From Vicinamibacterales bacterium (lineage in GTDB: Bacteria > Acidobacteriota > Vicinamibacteria > Vicinamibacterales > UBA2999), in assembly GCA_041659285.1 (NCBI GenBank), contig JBAZYO010000007.1:1-64000 (forward strand): 64,000 nt of DNA. Reading direction: 5' to 3'. This document shows positions 43,495 to 51,048 of the stretch, piece after piece. Made by a program: the position numbers and the translations under genes. The notes under the pieces are model-generated. The model was not told the origin of the DNA, ran no database searches, and worked only from the letters and a program-made list of their open reading frames with translations. Positions within the stretch are counted from its first letter, which is position 1, and each line of letters begins with the position of its first letter.

Positions 43495-44235
43495 ATGATT
43501 GACGATTGGTTGCGCGACCTCGAGGCGCGGCACTTCGCCAACCTGCGATTCAGCGAGGTCACGCGGGCGCTGCGGGCGCTGTCGTCGGCCTACGTCGAGC
43601 GGCGCGAAAGCGCCCTGTCGGACCACCGCGCGCTGGACGGCGCCGGCAAGCGCGCCGCGTTCGCGCTGTACTACGGCCCCATTCACTTCGAACTCCTCCG
43701 CGCGATCGCCGCGCAGCTGGGCCAGCCGCGCCGGCCCGGGCTGGTCGTCGATCTCGGCTGCGGCACCGGCGTCGCCGGCGCCGCCATCGCGCTCGCCACC
43801 ACCCCGCCGTCACGCGTGCTCGGCCTCGACACCCACCCCTGGACGCTGGACGAGGCGCGCTTCACCTATCGGGCGCTGGGCCTCAACGCCGAAGCCCGCC
43901 GCGGACACGCCGGGCGCGCGCGCATTCCCGCCGACGCCACGTTCGTGGTCGCCGCGTTTGTCGTCAACGAATTGGGCCAGGGCGAGCGCGACGACCTGCT
44001 GCGCGAGCTGAAGGCGGCCATCAGCCGCGGCGTCGCGGTGTTGATCGTCGAGCCCATCTCGCTGCGCATCTCGCCGTGGTGGGAGGAATGGGCCGCCGCC
44101 TTCCTGCAAATGGGCGGGCGCGCCGACGAGTGGAAGATCCGCGTCGACCTGCCGCCCATCGTCAAGCGGCTCGCCAAGGCCTCGAGCCTGCGTCCCGACT
44201 CGCTGACGGCGCGAAGCCTGTTCGCCGCGAAATAG
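43495..44235 (+). CDS. Class I SAM-dependent methyltransferase
   Basis: 246 aa from ATG 43495. SAM-binding motif I reads LVVDLGCGTGVAGAAIAL (about residues 83-100), followed by VLGLDTHPWTL, which holds the acidic residue for the ribose. A strand AAFVVNELGQGERD corresponds to motif IV, and a late VLIVEPIS to the motif after it. The N-terminal helical region (YVERRESALSDHRALDG) is typical of small-molecule or ribosomal (Rsm22-like) types. The substrate is not identifiable. It follows tRNA-His by 27 nt and may be transcribed with it. Confidence 0.8.
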   Translation: MIDDWLRDLEARHFANLRFSEVTRALRALSSAYVERRESALSDHRALDGAGKRAAFALYYGPIHFELLRAIAAQLGQPRRPGLVVDLGCGTGVAGAAIALATTPPSRVLGLDTHPWTLDEARFTYRALGLNAEARRGHAGRARIPADATFVVAAFVVNELGQGERDDLLRELKAAISRGVAVLIVEPISLRISPWWEEWAAAFLQMGGRADEWKIRVDLPPIVKRLAKASSLRPDSLTARSLFAAK

Positions 44236-44302
44236 CCCGATCCGCCGCCGGTGCATGTTCATGCACTGTCGCCGCCGCCGCCGTTTGCGTACCCTCGACG
44301 CT

Positions 44303-45901
44303 ATGAAGGCGAATCCCATTGCACGACAGTTGAAGTGCGCGGCCTGGAGCGTCGTGGCCGCCTCGCTGGCGATGGCGGCATGCAGCCCGGGGGCCTCCCC
44401 CACATCCCCGTCGGCCGCGGCACCCGTGGCCGTGGCATCCGCCCTTGAACCGCCCGTGGCCGCCGCCCCGCTGGTGCCCACCCCGACGGTGCCGGCACCG
44501 GGCTTGGCCGCGGGCGCGATTACGTCGATCGCGGTCGAACCCGCCCGGGTGCGCGGCGGCGAGTCCGCGGTCGGTACCGTGACGCTCGCGGCAGCCGCGC
44601 CGGCCGGAGGCATGACGGTGACCCTCACCAGCAGCGACCGCGACGTGAGGCCACCGGCCGCGATCACCATCGCCGCCGGACAAACGGTTGGGATGTTCAA
44701 CATTCCCACCAGCGAACCGCATGCCGACACGGATGTGCGCCTCACGGCGACGACGACGGATGACAGCGCGACGACCGGCATCGTGCTGGTGCTGCCGGCG
44801 CCAGGCGCGCATACCGACAACTACTCGATGACCACCGGCAGCACGCTGGTCGTGGCGGCGCCCGGCATTCTCGACAACGACGCCAGGCGGCGGGGCCACG
44901 ACCTCACTGCCGTCCTCCGCCTGCCGCCGCTCGGCGGGACCCTCTCGCTCAACAACGCCGGCGGATTCACCTATCAACCGAACGCCGGCTACGTCGGCAC
45001 CGACCGCTTCACGTACTGGGCCGTGGACGGGACGACGAGAAGCAACGAAGCGCATGTCTGGATTACGGTAGCGGCTGCGATCATCGCCACCACGCCGACG
45101 CCGGCGCCAACCGGCTCGTCCACGCCGGCGCCAACCGGCTCGTCCACGTCGGCGCCGACCGGCTCACAGACCTTCAGCTACACGGGTGCCGCGCAAACCT
45201 TCGTCGTCCCCGAGGGTGTCACGCAGATCACCGTCGAGGCCTACGGCGCCCAGGGCGGCACCGGACTGACCAGCGGCCTGGCCGGTGGCACCGCAGGCCT
45301 TGGCGGCTTCATCCGCGCAACGCTCGCCGTCACCGCGGGTGCAAGCTATCAAGTCAATGTCGGCGGGCAGGGCGCGAACGGTGCCAGCGGTGTGGCCGGG
45401 GGCGGCGCCGGCGGCGGGGCGTCAGACCTCCGTACTGGAGGCACTTCGACCGCCAACCGGGTGCTCGTCGCCGGCGGCGGCGGCGGCGGCGGCCTCGGTT
45501 TCACGGGGAATGGCGCGGGAGGCGCCGGAGGTGCCGGTGGCGCGCTGACCGGCGCGGCTGGCGGCGGCACGACCTCTGGCGCGGGTGGCGGCACCGGCGG
45601 CACACAGGCCGCGGGAGGGAGTGGCGGTGGTGGCGGCGCCGTGGGCGTGGCCGGTGCATTGGCACAAGGCGGCAACGGCGCGGGCGCCTCCGGCAATACC
45701 GTCGGCGGGTTCAACGGCGGCGGCAATGGTCGCGCCCCCGGCGCCGGGGGTGGCGGCTACCACGGCGGCGGTGGCGGCGGCCAGGCCAACTCCGGCGGCG
45801 GGGGCGGCGGTGGGTCGTCGTTCGCCATCGCGACCGCGACCAACGTCACGCACCAGCAAGGTGGGCGTTCGGGCAACGGCGAGGTGCGGATTACCTGGTA
45901 A
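44303..45901 (+). CDS. Lipoprotein with Ig-like, cadherin-like and ALK-type glycine-rich domains
   Basis: 532 aa from ATG 44303. Lipobox SLAMAAC makes it a lipoprotein. An Ig-like domain (ITSIAVEPARVRGGESAVGT, about 74-165) is followed by a cadherin/Big_9-type repeat (GAPGILDND-like core, GGFTYQPNAGYVGTDRFTYW). A linker of TPAPTGSS repeats comes next, then a C-terminal glycine-rich region (about 295-532) opening with TFVVPEGVTQITVEAYGAQG and ending GEVRITW. The last part resembles the glycine-rich region of ALK-family receptors, which packs polyglycine-II helices. Likely a surface or adhesion protein. Confidence 0.75.
   Translation: MKANPIARQLKCAAWSVVAASLAMAACSPGASPTSPSAAAPVAVASALEPPVAAAPLVPTPTVPAPGLAAGAITSIAVEPARVRGGESAVGTVTLAAAAPAGGMTVTLTSSDRDVRPPAAITIAAGQTVGMFNIPTSEPHADTDVRLTATTTDDSATTGIVLVLPAPGAHTDNYSMTTGSTLVVAAPGILDNDARRRGHDLTAVLRLPPLGGTLSLNNAGGFTYQPNAGYVGTDRFTYWAVDGTTRSNEAHVWITVAAAIIATTPTPAPTGSSTPAPTGSSTSAPTGSQTFSYTGAAQTFVVPEGVTQITVEAYGAQGGTGLTSGLAGGTAGLGGFIRATLAVTAGASYQVNVGGQGANGASGVAGGGAGGGASDLRTGGTSTANRVLVAGGGGGGGLGFTGNGAGGAGGAGGALTGAAGGGTTSGAGGGTGGTQAAGGSGGGGGAVGVAGALAQGGNGAGASGNTVGGFNGGGNGRAPGAGGGGYHGGGGGGQANSGGGGGGGSSFAIATATNVTHQQGGRSGNGEVRITW
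45098..45169 (+). repeat. Three tandem 24-bp units in the lipoprotein linker
   Basis: Units at 45098-45121 and 45122-45145 are identical and the third, 45146-45169, is degenerate. They encode TPAPTGSS, TPAPTGSS and TSAPTGSQ, a flexible linker before the glycine-rich domain. Confidence 0.85.
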
Positions 45902-45904
45902 CGG

Positions 45905-47464
45905 CTACGCGTCGGCCTTCATCACATCGGGATTGGGCGAGCTGGGTAATGCCAGCTCGCCCTTCTCGTGCAGTTCGACCGCGGCCTTGACCATCGCCGG
46001 ATCGAACGCCTTGCCCTCGAGGTCGCGCACCATCTGCAGCGCCTCCTCGAGCGGCAGTCCCTTCCGGTAAGAACGGTCCGACGTCAGCGCGTCGAGAAAA
46101 TCGGCGACGCCGAGCAGGCGGCCGAGCAGCGGAATCTCCTCGCCCTTCAAGCCCTCGGGATAGCCGTTCCCGTCCCACCGCTCGTGGTGATACTTCACCC
46201 CTGGCAACAGCCTCACCACCTTCTGGCTCTGGATGTTGGAGAGGATGCGCGCGCCGTGCAGCGGGTGCAGGCGCATTTCGCCGAACTCCGAGTCGGTCAG
46301 CTTGCCGGGCTTGTTCAGGATGGCGTCGGGCACGCCGATCTTGCCGACGTCGTGCAGCAGCCCCGACAACTCGACCACCGCGCGGCTCTCGGCATCGAAG
46401 CCCAGGTGCCCCGCCAGGCGGACGCCGAACGCGGCCACGCGCTCGGAATGCTTGTGCGTGTAGCCGTCCTTGGCGTCGATGATCGAGGCGATCGCCTTCA
46501 TCACGTCGAGGAACAGCCGCTCCACTTCCGCCATCAGGCGCGCGCGGTGGAGCGCGATGCCGGCCTGGTTCCCCACCGCCGCCAGCAGTTCCAGCTCCGC
46601 CTCGCTGAATTCCTGCGACACCTGGCTGTCGACGTAGAGCACGCCCAGGATGGCGTCGGTGGTGCGCATCGGCGCGCACATCACCGAGCGGATGCGCTGC
46701 TGCACGATGCTCTCGCCGCCGACGTAGCGCTCATCCGCGAGCGCGTCGTCGGTGTAGGCGGAGATGCCCTTCTCGAGCACGTCGTTGACGACGGTGCGCG
46801 ACAGCGTGACGGCGCCCGAGGCGCCGCCGTCCTTCGTGCGGACCGCCACCATGCTGACGTCGCCGGTATCGCTGCCGGGCGGGCGCATCAGGATGGCCGC
46901 GCGATCGCCGCCACTCACCTCGAGAATGGCGCTGAGGATGGAATCGAACAACGCTTCCACGCTCGAGGCCCGCGACAGCAGGTCCGACACCTTGTGCAGC
47001 ATGGTCAGGTACTTCTGCGCCGAGGCCAGCAGGTCGGCGTCATCCTTGCGCTGGGAGACCTGCGACAGGAACTCGAGCCGGGTCGGATCGACGGCGCGCT
47101 GCACCAGCGTCTGGCTGCGCGCCTCGACGATGCTCAGCGAGGTCGTGCTGTGGAGGCCGCGGCCAGGCGCGTTGGCGTCGAGCAGCTCGATCACCGTCGA
47201 GCCAATGCGGACCTTGTCCCCGGTTGCCAGTTCGGCCGTCGCGATCCGGCGCTCGTTCACATAGGTGCCGTTGGCCGACTGCAGGTCGGCCAGCACGCAC
47301 ACCTGCTCGCGCGCCGTAATCGTGCAGTGGCGCCGTGACGCGGCTTCGTCGTCCACCACCACGTCGCAGCCCTTCAGCCGCCCGATGGCGATGGTCTGCC
47401 CGGTGGTGAGCGCCACGGTCCGCCCCGCTTCCTTGCCGGACCGCACGACGAACTCGAATCGCAT
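45905..47464 (-). CDS. FHA-GAF-HD-GYP signalling protein (putative c-di-GMP phosphodiesterase)
   Basis: 519 aa from ATG 47464. An N-terminal FHA domain (about 1-100) has GRLKGCDVVVDDEAASRRHC and SANGTYVNERR, and binds phospho-Thr peptides. GAF domain at about 150-310. C-terminal HD-GYP domain with LLHDVGKIGVP, HPLHGARIL, HHERWDGNGYP and DFLDALTSDR; all metal ligands for c-di-GMP hydrolysis appear present. Fully cytoplasmic. It probably links Ser/Thr kinase signalling to c-di-GMP levels. The next gene diverges with only 6 nt between the two start codons. Confidence 0.92.
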   Translation of the reverse strand: MRFEFVVRSGKEAGRTVALTTGQTIAIGRLKGCDVVVDDEAASRRHCTITAREQVCVLADLQSANGTYVNERRIATAELATGDKVRIGSTVIELLDANAPGRGLHSTTSLSIVEARSQTLVQRAVDPTRLEFLSQVSQRKDDADLLASAQKYLTMLHKVSDLLSRASSVEALFDSILSAILEVSGGDRAAILMRPPGSDTGDVSMVAVRTKDGGASGAVTLSRTVVNDVLEKGISAYTDDALADERYVGGESIVQQRIRSVMCAPMRTTDAILGVLYVDSQVSQEFSEAELELLAAVGNQAGIALHRARLMAEVERLFLDVMKAIASIIDAKDGYTHKHSERVAAFGVRLAGHLGFDAESRAVVELSGLLHDVGKIGVPDAILNKPGKLTDSEFGEMRLHPLHGARILSNIQSQKVVRLLPGVKYHHERWDGNGYPEGLKGEEIPLLGRLLGVADFLDALTSDRSYRKGLPLEEALQMVRDLEGKAFDPAMVKAAVELHEKGELALPSSPNPDVMKADA

Positions 47465-47470
47465 GGGCAG

Positions 47471-48208
47471 ATGATAATGAAGAAGGAGCGTTCTTTGCCA
47501 GAAACCGACAACAGCCTGGTGGCCAGGCGCTTGCGCTATCTCGAACGACAACGGGAACTCCACCGCGACCGGACCACCGTCGCCTTTGAGGGCCGCGCGC
47601 CGGAAGGCACCGGCCCGATCAACCGGCACGGCATGCCCAAGCTCCCCACCGGCCAGCGCCAGGTGCCCAATTGGCCCGTGCTCGACCTGGGCGACTCGCC
47701 CACCGTGGCGCTCGACGACTGGCGGCTCGAGGTCGGCGGCCATTGCGACAATCCGCTCACGCTGACCTGGCGGGAGTTCCTCGATCTGCCGCAAGCCGAA
47801 GACGTGAGTGATTTTCACTGCGTGACGACGTGGAGCCGCATGGACAACCGGTGGCAGGGCGTCAGGTTCAGGACCCTCGCGGAGATGGCGGTGCCGGCGC
47901 CGGACGCCACGCACGTGCTCTGCACGGGCTACGACCACATGCCCGGGACCCGCATTCCCTACACGACCAACCTGCCGCTGGCGCGGGCGGTGGAAGACGA
48001 CGTGCTGCTCGTGCACTCGTGGGAAGACCAGCCGCTTCCGCACGAGCACGGCGGACCGTGCCGGATGATCACGCCGAAGCTGTATGCGTGGAAGGGCACC
48101 AAGTGGATCCGCAAGATCGAGTTCCTGGCCGGCAACAAGCCGGGGTTCTGGGAAGAGCGCGGGTATTCCGATACCGCCGAGCCGTGGTTTGATGACCGGT
48201 ACTCGTGA
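47471..48208 (+). CDS. Cytoplasmic sulfite-oxidase-fold molybdoenzyme
   Basis: 245 aa. Molybdopterin-binding domain of the sulfite oxidase/YedY family: the Mo-ligating Cys is C117 in SDFHCVTTWSRMDNRW. Further motifs are THVLCTGYDHMPGTRIPYTT, LLVHSWEDQPLPHEHGGPCR and WKGTKWIRKIEFL. It lacks the dimerisation domain of true sulfite oxidases and has no Tat or Sec signal, so it acts in the cytoplasm; the substrate is unknown. The start may be ATG 47471 or ATG 47477. It diverges from the HD-GYP gene with 6 nt between starts, so its promoter must lie inside that gene. Confidence 0.88.
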   Translation: MIMKKERSLPETDNSLVARRLRYLERQRELHRDRTTVAFEGRAPEGTGPINRHGMPKLPTGQRQVPNWPVLDLGDSPTVALDDWRLEVGGHCDNPLTLTWREFLDLPQAEDVSDFHCVTTWSRMDNRWQGVRFRTLAEMAVPAPDATHVLCTGYDHMPGTRIPYTTNLPLARAVEDDVLLVHSWEDQPLPHEHGGPCRMITPKLYAWKGTKWIRKIEFLAGNKPGFWEERGYSDTAEPWFDDRYS

Positions 48209-48214
48209 CCGGGT

Positions 48215-48390
48215 TGGGGTCGCTCGCTGCGCTCGCTCTTGGGGCTAGGCGCTTCGCGCCTCGTGGGGCTCGCTGCTGCGCAGCTCGTAGGGCTCGCTTC
48301 GCTCGTGGGGCCCCAGCAGGCCGCGGCGCGGCCGACCCCCACGAGGCGCGCAGCGCCGAGCCCCAAGAGCGAGCGCAGCGAGCGACCCCA
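48215..48390. repeat. Long inverted repeat, 54-nt arms
   Basis: Left arm 48215-48268, right arm 48337-48390, with 52 of 54 positions complementary. The 68-nt loop contains further short palindromes (GCTGCGCAGC, GGGGCCCC, GGCCGCG-G-CGCGGCC). Arms carry repeated GCTCGC units. The element fills most of the 213-nt gap before ligD. No reading frame is present. Confidence 0.9.
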
Positions 48391-48421
48391 CCCCGATCCC
48401 CGATCGCGATAGCATCTTCCC

Positions 48422-50452
48422 GTGTTCGCTGCCAAAGACCTCCGGCCCATGCTGGCGACGCTGCCGGCGCAACCGCCCGCGCTGACGGCGGCGGAATTCG
48501 TCTACGAACCGAAGTACGACGGCATCCGCGCCATCGTCGAAGTGGTACCCGGCGACGGCCCGGCGGGCGTGCGGCTGTGGTCACGCAACGGCAACGAGAA
48601 GACCGCGCAGTTCCCCGACATCGTCGAAGCGGTCGGCGCGTGGGGCCGCCGCTTGCCGGGCCCCGTGGTCCTCGACGGCGAGGTCACCGCGCTCGACGCC
48701 CACGGCAGGCCGGCCGGCTTCCAGCGGCTGCAGCATCGCATCCACGTCAGCGTGCCGGGCTATCGATCGAACAAGGCCATGCGGTCGCCGGATCAGCAGC
48801 CCGCCGCGCTGATCGTGTTCGACCTGCTCCGCGACGGCGACGACGACCTGCGGGCGAAGCCGCTGACCGATCGGCGCGCGCGGCTGGAGGCGCTGTTCCG
48901 CCAGCACAAGCCGCCCTCCTCCCTCGTCCGCTTCACCGAGCAGGCCGTTGGCGACGGCAAGGCCCTGATGGCCCGCGCGAAGAAAGAGGGGTGGGAAGGC
49001 CTGCTGGTCAAGCTGGCGCGCGCGCCCTATCGCGCCGGGAAGCGCAGCCCCGAATGGCTGAAGCTGAAGCTCCACAAGCAGGACGAGTTCGTGATTGGCG
49101 GATGGACGGCGCCGCAGGGCGCCCGCGCGCACTTCGGCGCGCTGGTTCTCGGCGCGAGAGGCGAGTCTGGCGCGCTCGAGTATGCGGGCGACGTCGGCAC
49201 CGGCTTCACCGAAGCCGAGCTGACGCGGCTGATGGGCCTGCTCAAGCGGATCGAGACGCCGACGTGCCCGTTCGCGGTGAAACCGAAGGTCAAAGACACG
49301 GTGCACTGGGTCAAGCCGCTGCTGGTCGCGCAGGTGCGCTACACGGAGATGACGGATGAAGGACGGTTGCGACATCCCTCTTATCTGGGCCTCCGCGATG
49401 ACAAGGCCGCAGCCTCAGTCGTCAAGCCGACGCCCGTACCGAACAAGAAGCTCACAGCGGCAATGGCTCCCATCGCCGAAGAGAAGCTGACGCCGAAAGA
49501 GGTCGAGGAGCTCCTCGCCCAACTGACCGCACTCGAGAAGGCGCGCAAGAACGGCAAGCTGACGTTGCCCAACGGCGACACGCTCGAGGTCACCAACCTT
49601 CACAAGATCTTCTGGCCGCGCGGCAAGCAGACCAAGGGCGACCTGCTGCGCCACTACGCGCGCGTCGCGCCATACCTCCTTCCCGTCGTCCACAACCGCC
49701 CGCTGGTCATGAAGCGGCTGCCCAATGGCGTGGACGGGCCGTCGTTCTACCAGCATCGCGCGCCGGAGCCGGTGCCGCCCGGGGTGCGCGTGGAGACGCT
49801 GAAGGGCGATGACGTGCCGTCGCGGCTGATCGGCGGCTCGCTGAAGAGCCTGCTCTACATGGCGCAGCTCGCCTCGATCTCGATGGACCCATGGTTCTCC
49901 ACCATGAACGACCTCGACTCCGCCGACCAGGTCGCCATCGACCTCGACCCGCAACCGGGCGCCACCTTCTCGCAGATTCTCGACGTGGCGCGGTGGGTGC
50001 AGGAAGAACTGGATCGCGTCAAGGTCCCCGGCTTCCCGAAAACGTCCGGCTCCGAAGGGCTGCACATCTTCATCCCGCTGCCGAAAGGCACGCCCTATAC
50101 CGCCGGCATGATCTTCTGCCAGATCATCGCGACCCTGGTGGCGACCAAGCATCCGAAGGTGGCCACCGTCGAGCGGGCGGTGCGGCGGCGGAAAGAGAAG
50201 ACCATCTACGTGGACTACCTGCAGAACATCCGGGGCAAGACCCTGGCGTGCGCTTACAGCGCGCGCGCCAGCGCGTTTGCCGGCGTGTCCACGCCGCTGA
50301 CCTGGACGGAAGTGCACGACTCGCCGGCGCCACAGGACTTCACCATCGACACCATCAACGTGCGGATCGCGAAGGCCGGCGACCTGTGGGCGAAGCTGCG
50401 GTCGCACAAGGGCGCGGACCTGCTGGGCGCCATCGACAAGCTCAGGAAATGA
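48422..50452 (+). CDS. ligD: LigD-type ATP-dependent DNA ligase/polymerase, LIG-POL form
   Basis: 676 aa; GTG start at 48422 (ATG at 48449 is an alternative). The N-terminal ligase domain has the adenylation Lys in YEPKYDGIRA, LDGEVTAL, EGLLVK and WLKLKLHK. An OB-fold follows. From about residue 380 an AEP-type polymerase domain starts (NLHKIFWPRGKQTKGDLLRH), with the DxD metal motif VAIDLDPQ and SGSEGLHIFIPL. The 3'-phosphoesterase domain of the full-length Pseudomonas type is missing. It works in non-homologous end joining with Ku, whose gene is not in the window. It is coupled to mobA by ATGA. Confidence 0.93.
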   Translation: MFAAKDLRPMLATLPAQPPALTAAEFVYEPKYDGIRAIVEVVPGDGPAGVRLWSRNGNEKTAQFPDIVEAVGAWGRRLPGPVVLDGEVTALDAHGRPAGFQRLQHRIHVSVPGYRSNKAMRSPDQQPAALIVFDLLRDGDDDLRAKPLTDRRARLEALFRQHKPPSSLVRFTEQAVGDGKALMARAKKEGWEGLLVKLARAPYRAGKRSPEWLKLKLHKQDEFVIGGWTAPQGARAHFGALVLGARGESGALEYAGDVGTGFTEAELTRLMGLLKRIETPTCPFAVKPKVKDTVHWVKPLLVAQVRYTEMTDEGRLRHPSYLGLRDDKAAASVVKPTPVPNKKLTAAMAPIAEEKLTPKEVEELLAQLTALEKARKNGKLTLPNGDTLEVTNLHKIFWPRGKQTKGDLLRHYARVAPYLLPVVHNRPLVMKRLPNGVDGPSFYQHRAPEPVPPGVRVETLKGDDVPSRLIGGSLKSLLYMAQLASISMDPWFSTMNDLDSADQVAIDLDPQPGATFSQILDVARWVQEELDRVKVPGFPKTSGSEGLHIFIPLPKGTPYTAGMIFCQIIATLVATKHPKVATVERAVRRRKEKTIYVDYLQNIRGKTLACAYSARASAFAGVSTPLTWTEVHDSPAPQDFTIDTINVRIAKAGDLWAKLRSHKGADLLGAIDKLRK

Positions 50453-51048
50453 GCACCACCGGCATCGTCCTCTGCGGTGGGCGCTCCACGCGCATGGGCC
50501 GCGACAAGGCCGCGCTGCCGTTCGGCGACGAGACCCTGCTGGCGCGCGTGGTCCGCCTGGTGGCGACGGCCGTGGACCACGTGATCGTGGTCGGCCACAC
50601 CACCCAGGCGCTGCCCGCCGCTGTCCGCGTGGAACGCGACGAGGCCGAAGGGCTCGGGCCGCTGGCCGGCCTCGCACGCGGCCTGCGGATCAGCACCACG
50701 GACCTCAACTTCGTCACCGCTTGCGACATGCCGCTGCTCCGGCCCGCGGTGATCCGGCGGCTCTTCGACGTGATTGGTGACGCCGACGCCTGCGTGCCGG
50801 TGGATGCGACACACGCGATGGTGCTGTGCGGCGTCTATCGGCGCTCGTTGCTGCCGGCCGCCGACGCGCTCATCGCTTCCGGGCAGTTGCGCCTGCGGGC
50901 GCTGGCGGATGGCGCACAAACGAAACGGGTCGACACCGCGGCGTTCCGCGACATCGACCCGCATCTCGACAGCTTCTTCAGTTGCGATACGCCCGAGGCG
51001 TATCAGCAGGCGTTGGTCCGCCTAAAGGCGGACGCCACATCCGCCTAG
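50449..51048 (+). CDS. mobA: Molybdenum cofactor guanylyltransferase
   Basis: 199 aa. Nucleotidyltransferase motif LCGGRSTRMGRDKAAL at residues 8-23, EGLGPLAGLARGL, and the metal-binding ACDMPLL. It attaches GMP to molybdopterin to make MGD. The start ATG 50449 overlaps the ligD stop. The C-terminal VRLKADATSA is encoded by a REP-like palindrome (51016-51033), so the tail is an insertion rather than family sequence. The sulfite-oxidase-fold enzyme upstream would not itself need MGD, so MobA must serve other molybdoenzymes. Confidence 0.92.
   Translation: MSTTGIVLCGGRSTRMGRDKAALPFGDETLLARVVRLVATAVDHVIVVGHTTQALPAAVRVERDEAEGLGPLAGLARGLRISTTDLNFVTACDMPLLRPAVIRRLFDVIGDADACVPVDATHAMVLCGVYRRSLLPAADALIASGQLRLRALADGAQTKRVDTAAFRDIDPHLDSFFSCDTPEAYQQALVRLKADATSA
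51016..51033. repeat. REP-like palindrome at the 3' end of mobA
   Basis: GTCCGCCT (51016-51023), AA, AGGCGGAC (51026-51033), followed by GCCACAT. It is translated as the last residues of MobA and lies at the convergent end with the TonB receptor gene, where it may also stop transcription. Confidence 0.75.

Noticed and set aside
45360..45840. CRISPR-like or satellite repeat array
   Set aside because: Repetition comes from Gly codons in a coding region. Unit lengths vary and there are no spacers or conserved repeat-spacer period.
45905..48049. N-terminal extension of the HD-GYP protein beyond 47464
   Set aside because: The extra 195 codons run antisense to the molybdoenzyme and look like shadow sequence; the FHA domain starts directly at the ATG 47464.
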